Source: GCA-2862585 sp049890295 (GTDB lineage Bacteria; Bacteroidota; Bacteroidia; Flavobacteriales; UBA7312). From it: a stretch of DNA of 64,000 nucleotides. Shown here in pieces: positions 52,826 to 60,991 of this stretch. Position 1 is the stretch's first letter; every line of letters starts with the position of its first letter. The stretch is taken from NCBI GenBank assembly GCA_049890295.1, contig JBMHBP010000004.1, positions 124,001-188,000 of the forward strand, read 5' to 3'. Both the position numbers and the translations under genes were made by a program. A model generated the notes under the pieces. That model saw only the letters and a program-made list of their open reading frames with translations. It made no database searches and had not been told where the DNA came from.

Positions 52826-53794
52826 TTGAAATCAATAAATGAAATAAAATCTATTGCGAAAGCAACAATCGAGTTAGAAGGCAATTCTATTCTTAAACTT
52901 ATTGACTATATAGATGATGATTTTGCGTCAGTAGTTGATAAAGTCTTACGTTCTAAGGGTAGACTTATTATTACTGGCATTGGTAAAAGTGCCAATATTG
53001 CTCAAAAATTAGTGTCGACATTTAATTCAACAGGTCAGCCATCTATTTTTATGCATGCTGCAGATGCACTTCATGGTGATTTAGGCAATATACAAGCTGA
53101 TGACGTTGTTATGTGTATTTCTAAAAGTGGGACTACTCCTGAAATAAAAACACTATTACCCCTACTGAAAAATATGAGAAATCCAATAATAGCTTTAACC
53201 GGAAACGAAGATTCATATTTGTCAAGGCACTCGACCTACACTTTATTATGTAAGGTTGAAAAAGAAGCATGTCCAAATAACTTAGCACCAACAACTAGTA
53301 CTACCGCACAATTAGTTATGGGTGATGCACTTGCCGTATGCTTGTTAGAGTGTAGAAACTTTTCCGATCAAGACTTTGCTAAATTTCACCCTGGAGGATC
53401 TTTAGGTAAAAGATTATTGTTGAAGGTTGAAGAACTTTGTGGGGAAAGCTCAAAACCTGTAGTTGGTCCATGTGATTCAATTAAAGAGGTCATTTTAGAA
53501 ATTTCTAATAAAAGGCTAGGGGCTACATTAGTAGTTGAAGATGATGAATTATTGGGTATAATTACCGATGGCGACATCAGACGAATGTTAGAAAGTAATT
53601 TAAACTGGAATTCGATTTGTGCAAAAGATATTATGAATAGTAAGCCTGTAATTATAGAACATAATGAATTGGCATCAACAGCTCTAACAATTATGGAGAG
53701 AAATAAAATTTCTCAAATAATTGTCAGAAAAGAGTCTAATTATTTAGGTGTTGTTCATATACATGATATTTTAAAAGAAGGTATTGAAAAATGA
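52826..53794 (+). CDS. kdsD: KpsF/GutQ-type sugar-phosphate isomerase (KdsD-like)
   Basis: The product is 322 residues starting with TTG; no upstream ATG is in frame. It has a SIS isomerase domain at about 30-170 (RLIITGIGKSANIAQKLVSTFNSTGQPSIFMHAADALHGDLG) and two CBS domains (KPVVGPCDSIKEVILEI to GDIRRMLESN, then DIMNSKPVIIEHNELASTALTIMERNKISQIIV). Such enzymes make arabinose-5-phosphate for Kdo in LPS. Operon with tatC and lptB, four-base overlaps, supports an envelope role. Confidence 0.92.
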   Translation: MKSINEIKSIAKATIELEGNSILKLIDYIDDDFASVVDKVLRSKGRLIITGIGKSANIAQKLVSTFNSTGQPSIFMHAADALHGDLGNIQADDVVMCISKSGTTPEIKTLLPLLKNMRNPIIALTGNEDSYLSRHSTYTLLCKVEKEACPNNLAPTTSTTAQLVMGDALAVCLLECRNFSDQDFAKFHPGGSLGKRLLLKVEELCGESSKPVVGPCDSIKEVILEISNKRLGATLVVEDDELLGIITDGDIRRMLESNLNWNSICAKDIMNSKPVIIEHNELASTALTIMERNKISQIIVRKESNYLGVVHIHDILKEGIEK

Positions 53795-54597
53795 AGCAAA
53801 TAGGAGAAGGCGAGAAAGAACATTCTTTTCTTGATCATATAGAAATATTAAGGTGGCATCTAATTAGAAGTGCTGTAGCTGTTTTAATTGTAACAGTACT
53901 TGCCTTTATGTTTCCAGATTTTTTGTTTGATAAAATAATTTTGGCCTCCAAAAACCCTAATTTTCCAACATACCAGTTTTTTTGTTGGTTATCTGATACC
54001 TTACAATTTGGAGAAGCATTGTGTATTAATGAAACGCCATTTGAGTTAATGAATATTAAAATGTCTGGGCAGTTTAGTACGCATATTGTTTCTTCAATTA
54101 TTGCAGGAGTCATTGTAGCATTTCCTTACGTGTTTTGGGAAATTTGGCGATTCATAAAGCCTGCCTTACACTCAGCTGAACAAAAATACTCTAGAGGTGT
54201 TGTCTTTTATACATCCTTCCTATTTATTATTGGTGTTTTGTTTGGTTATTTCGCTGTAGCACCTCTTTCAGTTCAGTTTTTGGGCAATTATCAAGTCAGC
54301 TCTCAAGTAGTAAATCAAATCAATTTAAACTCCTTTATTTCTACTGTAACTACCGTCTGCTTAGCTAATGGAATTGTTTTTCTATTACCCATGTTAATTT
54401 ACTTTTTAAGTAAACTTGGATTAATATCTCCTGAATTTTTAAGACAATATAGACGTCATGCTTTAGTTGTATTGATGATTTTAGCGGCAATTATTACTCC
54501 TCCTGATATAATGAGTCTAATATTAGTAACATTTCCTTTAATGTTGCTTTATGAAATAAGTATAAAAGTATCGGCTAAATTTCAAGATAAGGAATGA
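53791..54597 (+). CDS. tatC: Twin-arginine translocase subunit TatC
   Basis: The product is a 268-residue membrane protein with six spans. TatC signatures include SFLDHIEILRWHLIRSAVAV at the N-terminus, FPYVFWEIWRFIKPALHSAEQKY and RQYRRHALVVLMILAAIITPPDIMS. It recognises twin-arginine signal peptides and exports folded proteins. tatA is not in the window. It overlaps both flanking genes by four bases. Confidence 0.95.
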   Translation: MKQIGEGEKEHSFLDHIEILRWHLIRSAVAVLIVTVLAFMFPDFLFDKIILASKNPNFPTYQFFCWLSDTLQFGEALCINETPFELMNIKMSGQFSTHIVSSIIAGVIVAFPYVFWEIWRFIKPALHSAEQKYSRGVVFYTSFLFIIGVLFGYFAVAPLSVQFLGNYQVSSQVVNQINLNSFISTVTTVCLANGIVFLLPMLIYFLSKLGLISPEFLRQYRRHALVVLMILAAIITPPDIMSLILVTFPLMLLYEISIKVSAKFQDKE

Positions 54598-55319
54598 AAC
54601 TAAATGCTCATAAAATAGTAAAGCAGTATCGAAAACGGAAAGTAGTCAACGAGGTTTCTTTAGAAGTCAATCAAGGTGAAATCGTTGGGCTATTAGGACC
54701 CAATGGCGCTGGAAAAACCACTTCTTTTTACATGGTTGTCGGCTTAGTAAAGCCGGACGACGGTAAGGTGTTTCTTGATAAAAAAGATATTACAGAAGCT
54801 CCTATGTATAAGCGTGCACAAATGGGTATTGGCTATCTAGCACAAGAAGCTTCGGTCTTTAGAAAACTAAGTGTGGAGGATAATATTTTGGCAGTTTTAG
54901 AGATGACTGCATTGAATAAAAGTGAGCAACATAAAAGATTAGAGTCATTATTAGATGAATTTGGTCTACAAGCTATACGCCATAGTTTAGGTGACTTATT
55001 ATCCGGTGGGGAAAGAAGACGTACTGAGATAGCACGATGTCTAGCTACAGACCCAAAGTTTATATTGCTTGATGAGCCTTTTGCAGGTGTTGATCCGATA
55101 GCTGTAGAAGATATACAGCACATTGTTGCCAAGTTAAAAGAAAGAAATATTGGTATTCTAATTACAGATCATAATGTACACGAAACGCTGTCAATTACCG
55201 ATCGTGCATACCTACTTTTTGAAGGTAAAATATTAAAATCTGGAACAGCACAAGAGTTAGCTGCTGACGAACAAGTAAGGCGAGTTTATTTAGGTCAAAA
55301 CTTTGAACTAAGAAATTAA
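54594..55319 (+). CDS. lptB: LPS export ABC transporter ATP-binding protein LptB
   Basis: The product is 241 residues. Walker A GPNGAGKT is at 35-42, the Q-loop region is GIGYLAQEASVFRKLSV, the signature is LLSGGERRRTEIARCLA and Walker B is FILLDEPFAGVDPIAVEDI. LITDHNVHETLSITDRAYLL is the LptB H-loop. It powers LPS extraction from the inner membrane. It converges on purS across six bases. Confidence 0.95.
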   Translation: MKLNAHKIVKQYRKRKVVNEVSLEVNQGEIVGLLGPNGAGKTTSFYMVVGLVKPDDGKVFLDKKDITEAPMYKRAQMGIGYLAQEASVFRKLSVEDNILAVLEMTALNKSEQHKRLESLLDEFGLQAIRHSLGDLLSGGERRRTEIARCLATDPKFILLDEPFAGVDPIAVEDIQHIVAKLKERNIGILITDHNVHETLSITDRAYLLFEGKILKSGTAQELAADEQVRRVYLGQNFELRN

Positions 55320-55325
55320 TTAAGT

Positions 55326-55577
55326 TTAAGCCTCTTTAATTTCAAACGTGTACCCTTCCATTATTTGATTGCAGAGTAAATCATTACATGCTTTTTCTAC
55401 TTTCTCAGTGGCCTCAGACTTATCTGTAGCTTCAACTTCTAAACTGATGTGCTTTCCTATTCTCACATTAGTTATATCGGCAAGTCCTACATTTTTCATA
55501 CTTCCACTTACTGCTTTGCCTTGAGGGTCTAATAAAGCTTTAAGAGGCATAATGTCAATCTCTGCAATAAATTTCAT
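55326..55577 (-). CDS. purS: Phosphoribosylformylglycinamidine synthase subunit PurS-like
   Basis: The product is 83 residues and matches the small PurS fold (FIAEIDIMPLKALLDPQGKAV, then VRIGKHISLEVEATDKSEATEKVEKACNDLL, ending MEGYTFEI). In species with a split FGAM synthase, PurS bridges PurL and PurQ in purine synthesis. purL and purQ are not in the window, so whether it is functional in that complex is unknown. It overlaps pssA by four bases. Confidence 0.85.
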   Translation of the reverse strand: MKFIAEIDIMPLKALLDPQGKAVSGSMKNVGLADITNVRIGKHISLEVEATDKSEATEKVEKACNDLLCNQIMEGYTFEIKEA

Positions 55578-56314
55578 TTTCTTAGAGTGTTAATGAGTGA
55601 TAAAACTGTGTACAAAAGTATAATAATTGGAATAGCTACAAAATGTAAAATCAATAATAAAATTGAACTCAATGCTATTAAGATAAATTGCATAAAATGG
55701 TCTTTCGATTTCAGGGACTTGAACTTCAATGCAATATATTTTATTTTGGAATTCATTAGCCAACACAATAGAATAACTGAAAAACTAAGTACCTCTTTCT
55801 CAATTAAAAACTGTAGAATGACATTATCATTTTGGTATTGAATGGCAATGGGTATGGCAATGTAAAATAAAGCATTAGCCGGAGTGGGTAATCCTGTAAA
55901 AGAATCTGTTTGATTTTTATCTACATTAAATTTTGCTAAACGTAAGGCAGAAAACAAAGGGATAAGTAAGGCTAAAAAAGGGAGATAATAGTGAGTCTCA
56001 TTTTGTAAAATAGCATACACATATTGACTAAAATTGAATTCCTTTTCAAAACCAATTAGCAGATTAAAAACGATAAATGATGGTGCTACACCGAAGGTGA
56101 TAATATCTGCTAAACTATCTAATTGTTTTCCAATATCGCTAGATACTTTCAATATTCTTGCTGATAAACCATCAAAAAAGTCAAAAAATGCACCTATCAG
56201 AATACAATATGACGCCATACTCAGCTGATCATTAAAAGCTAGCATAATTGCGAATAACCCAAACGTCAGGTTTGCTAATGTAATTATGTTAGGAATGTGC
56301 TTAATTGTGTTCAA
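55574..56314 (-). CDS. pssA: CDP-alcohol phosphatidyltransferase, phosphatidylserine synthase type
   Basis: From the TTG at 56314 the product is 246 residues (start NTIKHIPNIITLANLTFG, typical of PssA). The CDP-alcohol motif is DFFDGLSARIL...DSLAD (D-G-x2-A-R-x8-G-x3-D-x3-D). Seven or so spans follow. It should make phosphatidylserine from CDP-diacylglycerol and serine, the precursor of phosphatidylethanolamine. A longer frame to 56473 would run through the lnt promoter and start, so I use the TTG. It diverges from lnt over 34 bp. Confidence 0.85.
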   Translation of the reverse strand: MNTIKHIPNIITLANLTFGLFAIMLAFNDQLSMASYCILIGAFFDFFDGLSARILKVSSDIGKQLDSLADIITFGVAPSFIVFNLLIGFEKEFNFSQYVYAILQNETHYYLPFLALLIPLFSALRLAKFNVDKNQTDSFTGLPTPANALFYIAIPIAIQYQNDNVILQFLIEKEVLSFSVILLCWLMNSKIKYIALKFKSLKSKDHFMQFILIALSSILLLILHFVAIPIIILLYTVLSLINTLRK

Positions 56315-56348
56315 TATATACGATATTTGCTTTGCAATAATACAAAAG

Positions 56349-57884
56349 ATGTTTCGTAAACTAATTCTTTGTTTAACTTCGGCTTTACTATTTATTCTTT
56401 CTTGGCCGCCGCATGGTTTTCCAATACTCATTTTCTTAGCATTCGTTCCACTTTTTTTTATTCTGGATAACACACAATTATCTAAACGCTTAAAAGTTGC
56501 TTTTACCTTTTTAGTTTTTGTATTGTGGAATACAGCAACAACGTATTGGATTGTTCATGCCAGCTTGTTTGGTGCAGTAATGGCCATAACGGTAAATAGT
56601 CTATTAATGACCTCAGTAATACTATTATTTTTGGTAGTAAAATCAAAATTTAATGATAGACGTGCATGGTGGGCCTTATTGTCCTTTTGGCTTTCATTTG
56701 AATATGTACATTTTAATTGGGATTTATCTTGGCCGTGGCTAACTCTAGGAAACGTCTTTTCACATTATCCGAATATTATTCAGTGGTATGAATTTACTGG
56801 TGTATTGGGGGGTAGCTTATGGGTTATTTTAATCAATATACTCCTTTATACTTCTTTTAAGCAAAAGCAACTAGCTAGAGCAGTCGTTCCATTAATTATT
56901 GTTCCATTATTAGTTAATTTATTTATTGATTCAGAAAGCAATGGAGAAACAGTCAATATTGTGGTAGTACAACCCAATGTTGATCCTTATTATGAGAAGT
57001 TTGATGCTATTTCTTCTGCCCAACAAATGAATAAATTTATTGACTTAGCTAAAACTAAACTCGACAGTACAACGGATTATCTCATTGGTCCAGAAACGGC
57101 AATTGTAGATGGTATTTGGGAAAATAACATAGAAAATGCTACTGAAGTTAAAATGCTCAGAAATTTAATTGATAGTTTTCCAAACGTGAATATTATTGTT
57201 GGAGCATCAACTTATAAAGCGTACACTAAAGATGAAAAAATAAGTTCAACAGCCCGAAAATTTAATGGCTCAGACACCTACTACGATGTTTATAATTCAG
57301 CACTTCATATTACAAGGACATCAATCGACATATATCATAAATCAAAATTAGTACAAGGTGTTGAGTTTACACCATTTTCTTTTCTTTTAGATCAATTCGA
57401 ATTTTTAACCATAGACTTGGGAGGCATTTCTGGAAGTCTGGGGACACAATCCTATCGATCAGTTTTTAGCTCACATTCAGCAAAAATAGCTCCTATCATT
57501 TGTTATGAGTCAGTATTTGGTGAATATACTTCTAACTATGTAAAAAATGGGGCAAATATGTTTGCAATTATTACTAATGACGGCTGGTGGAAAGACACGC
57601 CAGGATATCAACAACACCTTCACTATGCTAGCTTAAGAGCAATTGAGTGTAGACGACCAATCGCAAGGTCTGCTAATACTGGCATTTCAGCATTTATTGA
57701 TAAAAACGGACAAATCAATAGTAGAACTAATTGGGATGAAGAAAAAGCTATTTCTTATTCATTGACCTCTAATGATACCTTAACGTTTTTTGTTCGATAC
57801 GGAGACTACATTGGTCGAATATCATCATTTGTGGCAATAATGTTCATACTTTTTTCATTAGCCAGAAGAAAAGATACCTATTAA
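56349..57884 (+). CDS. lnt: Apolipoprotein N-acyltransferase
   Basis: From the ATG at 56349 the product is 511 residues. It has an N-terminal membrane domain of about six to seven spans and a C-terminal nitrilase-like domain. The catalytic triad is placed as expected: Glu249 (GPETAI), Lys331 (YHKSKLVQG) and Cys385 (ICYESVFG), close to E267/K335/C387 of E. coli Lnt. It adds the third acyl chain to lipoproteins, which fits the several lipoproteins in this window. Start 56286 is rejected as it overlaps pssA. Confidence 0.94.
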   Translation: MFRKLILCLTSALLFILSWPPHGFPILIFLAFVPLFFILDNTQLSKRLKVAFTFLVFVLWNTATTYWIVHASLFGAVMAITVNSLLMTSVILLFLVVKSKFNDRRAWWALLSFWLSFEYVHFNWDLSWPWLTLGNVFSHYPNIIQWYEFTGVLGGSLWVILINILLYTSFKQKQLARAVVPLIIVPLLVNLFIDSESNGETVNIVVVQPNVDPYYEKFDAISSAQQMNKFIDLAKTKLDSTTDYLIGPETAIVDGIWENNIENATEVKMLRNLIDSFPNVNIIVGASTYKAYTKDEKISSTARKFNGSDTYYDVYNSALHITRTSIDIYHKSKLVQGVEFTPFSFLLDQFEFLTIDLGGISGSLGTQSYRSVFSSHSAKIAPIICYESVFGEYTSNYVKNGANMFAIITNDGWWKDTPGYQQHLHYASLRAIECRRPIARSANTGISAFIDKNGQINSRTNWDEEKAISYSLTSNDTLTFFVRYGDYIGRISSFVAIMFILFSLARRKDTY

Positions 57885-57900
57885 ATAAAGGTCAATTCAT

Positions 57901-57908
57901 TAATTTTG
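57901..57908 (+). promoter_or_regulatory. -7 box for pabB-tilS operon
   Basis: TAATTTTG is an exact TAnnTTTG match, four bases before the ATG at 57913, so the mRNA would be leaderless or nearly so. Confidence 0.55.
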
Positions 57909-57912
57909 CAAT

Positions 57913-59205
57913 ATGAGACAGATTGCTTATTATCATATCGTGGACATCGCTACTTTCAAAAAGAAGTTGTTGAGGTGGTCTGCCAATTTTCAGCAATCTA
58001 TTTCTTTAGTGGGAAGTACAGAATCAAATCATGGATTACACTTAAAGTACGATATGCTAGTGGCTGTAGAGGCACTTACTGAACTTTCAGTTAGTGAAAA
58101 TGGATTTGATTCGTTGAAATCATATCATGATTCCCTTAAAGACTGGATTTTTGGCTATTTGAGTTATGACTTAAAAAATGAAACTGAAGTCTTAAGCTCT
58201 AAAAATTTTGATGGTTTGGGTTTTCCGCAATTGTATTTTTTTCAACCTAAATGGGTCTTTAAAATTATTGGAAATGATATTACTATTTATTTTCCAGAAT
58301 CTGTAGAAAGAAAAGAAATGCAGTGGCTATTCAAGGAGATAAATTTAACTTCAACAGAAGTGTTGAGTTCTAATACTATTCAAGTTGAAAAACGAACGTC
58401 AAAGGATGAATATCGGCAGGCATTTCAAAAATTACAACACCATATATCACGAGGTGATATTTATGAAATCAATTATTGTCAAGAATTTTTTGCTGAACAA
58501 GTAGAGCTTAATCCTATTGCAGTATTTGAAAACCTATTTTCAATCACCCAATCTCCATTTTCAGCTTACTTCCAATTAAACGAACATCATTTGATGTGTG
58601 CTAGTCCTGAGCGGTTCATAAAAAAAGAACATCATAAAATAATTTCCCAACCCATAAAGGGTACACGTGCCAGAGGAGCCACAAAGCAAATAGATGATAA
58701 GTTGAAAAAAGAACTTTTAGAATGTCGAAAAGAGCAATCTGAAAATGTTATGATTGTCGACTTGGTGCGAAATGATTTATCCAAAACTGCCCAGCCATCT
58801 TCTGTTAGGGTGGAAGAACTGTTTGGAGTTTATTCATTTTTACAAGTACATCAAATGATTTCGACTGTTAGCTCGAGCTTAAAAGATGACATTCATTGGG
58901 TCGACGCCATAAAGTCTGCATTTCCAATGGGTAGTATGACTGGTGCTCCAAAAATAATGGCAATGAAATTAATCGAACAACATGAGGCTTTTAAACGAAG
59001 CCTATATTCAGGCTCTGTTGGATATGTAACTCCTCATGCAGATTTTGATTTTAATGTCGTTATTCGAAGTATATTATATAATTCAGATAAAAAGTACGTT
59101 TCTTATTCAGTAGGAAGTGCAATTACCTCCAAAGCTACTTTTGAGAACGAATATCAGGAATGTGAGTTAAAAGGAAAAGCAATGTTGGAGGTGTTAAATG
59201 CTTAA
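57913..59205 (+). CDS. pabB: Aminodeoxychorismate synthase component I (PabB-like)
   Basis: The product is 430 residues, a chorismate-binding enzyme. The core domain starts near residue 165 (DEYRQAFQKLQHHISRGDIYEINYCQEF) and has ASPERFI, the catalytic KGTRARG, ENVMIVDLVRNDLS and SMTGAPKIMAMKLIEQ. This set fits PabB, which feeds folate via 4-amino-4-deoxychorismate, better than TrpE because the N-terminal half is short and divergent. No separate pabA or pabC is in the window. It overlaps tilS by eight bases. Confidence 0.88.
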   Translation: MRQIAYYHIVDIATFKKKLLRWSANFQQSISLVGSTESNHGLHLKYDMLVAVEALTELSVSENGFDSLKSYHDSLKDWIFGYLSYDLKNETEVLSSKNFDGLGFPQLYFFQPKWVFKIIGNDITIYFPESVERKEMQWLFKEINLTSTEVLSSNTIQVEKRTSKDEYRQAFQKLQHHISRGDIYEINYCQEFFAEQVELNPIAVFENLFSITQSPFSAYFQLNEHHLMCASPERFIKKEHHKIISQPIKGTRARGATKQIDDKLKKELLECRKEQSENVMIVDLVRNDLSKTAQPSSVRVEELFGVYSFLQVHQMISTVSSSLKDDIHWVDAIKSAFPMGSMTGAPKIMAMKLIEQHEAFKRSLYSGSVGYVTPHADFDFNVVIRSILYNSDKKYVSYSVGSAITSKATFENEYQECELKGKAMLEVLNA

Positions 59206-60505
59206 TAAACTAAGTAATTTTATTTCAGAAAAGAAATTATTCAATTCAAATGACAAGCTGATTCTTGCAGTCAGTGGAGGAAAAGACAGTGTCTGTTTAG
59301 CACATCTTTTGAGTCAACTAAATTATTCATTCAGTATTGTTCATTGCAATTTTAAACTAAGAGGTGCGGATAGCGATTTAGACCAAGAATTTACTAAAGA
59401 ATTATCCAAAAAATTAGGAGTTAAATTTTATTCTAAATCATTTGAAACTTTAAAATATGCCAAACAGAACTCCTTATCTATACAAATGGCTGCTAGAGAG
59501 TTGAGGTACCAATGGTTTGAAGAAATTAGATCAAAAAATAAGTATTCGAAAATTATTACAGCCCATCATCAGGATGATTCAATAGAAACTTATTTAATCA
59601 AAAAGAGTCGTAAATCAAGTAAAGGAGCCTTGCTGGGAATTCCGCTAATCAATGGTAAAATAGTAAGGCCATTATTGTGTTTTAGTTCTGATGAAATAAT
59701 ACAGCATTTACAATCTAATAATTTAACTTTTAGAGAAGACAGATCTAACGCTTCATTACACTATCAGCGTAATTATATTAGGCATACTATCGTTCCTAAA
59801 CTGTCAAAAACTGACGTCTTGGAAACCATAGAGCAAAACAAATTAGACTATGCTCATCTTCAAGAAAAAATAAAAACCTATCAAACTACAATTGTAAAAA
59901 ATGAAGATATAATTATTTTTCCTATTGCCACTCTTAAAACACAAATTCATTATCAAGAGTTGCTATATGAGTGTTTAAAGTTTTATGGGCCATTTCCATG
60001 GAAGGATGTTTTTAGTTTAATCGAATCTCAAAATGGCAGGTTTGTCAGAAACTCAAACTTTCAATTAGTAAAAGAAAGAACAGGCCTTCACCTATCTGCT
60101 ATTGAAGATAGTTGTGTTGATTTAACTGATATTAGCTCCGATACAATTCAAATAACATCGCCAATACCATTACAATTTAGCATACATGAAGCTGTTGGTT
60201 TTAGGCTCACTAAAGACAATAGGATTGCTGTACTAGACTTTGATAAACTAAACTTTCCTTTACAGATTAGAAGATGGCAGAATGGTGACTCATTTGTGCC
60301 ATTAGGCATGAAAGGAAGAAAAAAAGTTAGTGATTTTTTGATAGATGAAAAATTTACTAAAAAACAAAAAGATAATACATTTGTAATTTGCTCGTTGAAT
60401 GAAGTAGTTTGTATTGTTGGTAGTCGAATAAGCGAAGCATACAAGCTTGTAACTGATACAGAAAAGGTCTATCTTGTCAATCCTTTGAAAGTAGAACATG
60501 AATAA
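59198..60505 (+). CDS. tilS: tRNA(Ile)-lysidine synthase TilS
   Basis: The product is 435 residues. The PP-loop SGGKDS is at 26-31, followed by IVHCNFKLRGADSDLDQEF and ITAHHQDDSIETYL. The C-terminal TilS domains contain RRWQNGDSFVPLGMKGRKKVSDFLIDEK. It modifies C34 of the AUA-reading tRNA-Ile to lysidine. It overlaps pabB and the following small gene by eight bases each, so translation is likely coupled. Confidence 0.95.
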   Translation: MLNKLSNFISEKKLFNSNDKLILAVSGGKDSVCLAHLLSQLNYSFSIVHCNFKLRGADSDLDQEFTKELSKKLGVKFYSKSFETLKYAKQNSLSIQMAARELRYQWFEEIRSKNKYSKIITAHHQDDSIETYLIKKSRKSSKGALLGIPLINGKIVRPLLCFSSDEIIQHLQSNNLTFREDRSNASLHYQRNYIRHTIVPKLSKTDVLETIEQNKLDYAHLQEKIKTYQTTIVKNEDIIIFPIATLKTQIHYQELLYECLKFYGPFPWKDVFSLIESQNGRFVRNSNFQLVKERTGLHLSAIEDSCVDLTDISSDTIQITSPIPLQFSIHEAVGFRLTKDNRIAVLDFDKLNFPLQIRRWQNGDSFVPLGMKGRKKVSDFLIDEKFTKKQKDNTFVICSLNEVVCIVGSRISEAYKLVTDTEKVYLVNPLKVEHE

Positions 60506-60989
60506 TAAAATTTTATTTGAAGAAAGCCAGTTTCTAGGTTATAATCGCCTGTCTTTTTTGAGAAGGACGGTATTAGCACTTTTTTGTTTTTTATCTTACT
60601 TTTGGTCTGAATATACCGAAGACGCTGTAGACTCAGGCAATTTATTGTTTTTTTTAGGCATCGCCATAGTATTAGTTTCTGCAGTATTAGTTTTTATTTT
60701 ACATTTTCGAACACAAGTAATAAATGGTAGTATTATTTTAGATGGTCTTTGGACTGCTAGAAAGGTGAAAATAGATTTATCATCCATCAAGAGTGCTTCT
60801 AAAATAAAGTATAATAAGTTTTTCTTTAATCGAGCTGTTTATAATTTACATTCAAGAGGAGCAATTAGATTTTACACTCGTGGAAAAGAGTGCATAGAAC
60901 TGATAGATAAAGACGGATTGAAATATTATATTGGTAGTCAAAAGCCAGATGAACTATTGGCAGTTTTAAAATTACAAATCTCAAAATAA
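60498..60989 (+). CDS. Small membrane protein, PH-like domain possible
   Basis: The product is 163 residues. Two hydrophobic spans lie at about 22-40 (TVLALFCFLSYFW) and 50-70 (LLFFLGIAIVLVSAVLVFIL). The C-terminal half is a basic beta-rich region (VINGSIILDGLWTARKVKIDLSSIKSASKIKYNKF, then SRGAIRFYTRGKECIELIDKDGLKYYIGSQKPDELL) that looks like a bacterial PH-like domain by pattern only. No function is recognised. It begins inside tilS and ends two bases before dsbD. Confidence 0.75.
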   Translation: MNNKILFEESQFLGYNRLSFLRRTVLALFCFLSYFWSEYTEDAVDSGNLLFFLGIAIVLVSAVLVFILHFRTQVINGSIILDGLWTARKVKIDLSSIKSASKIKYNKFFFNRAVYNLHSRGAIRFYTRGKECIELIDKDGLKYYIGSQKPDELLAVLKLQISK

Positions 60990-60991
60990 TT

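Noticed and set aside
56315..56473. Upstream extension of pssA to 56473
   Set aside because: It would overlap the lnt start and promoter, and the conserved PssA N-terminus begins at the TTG at 56314.
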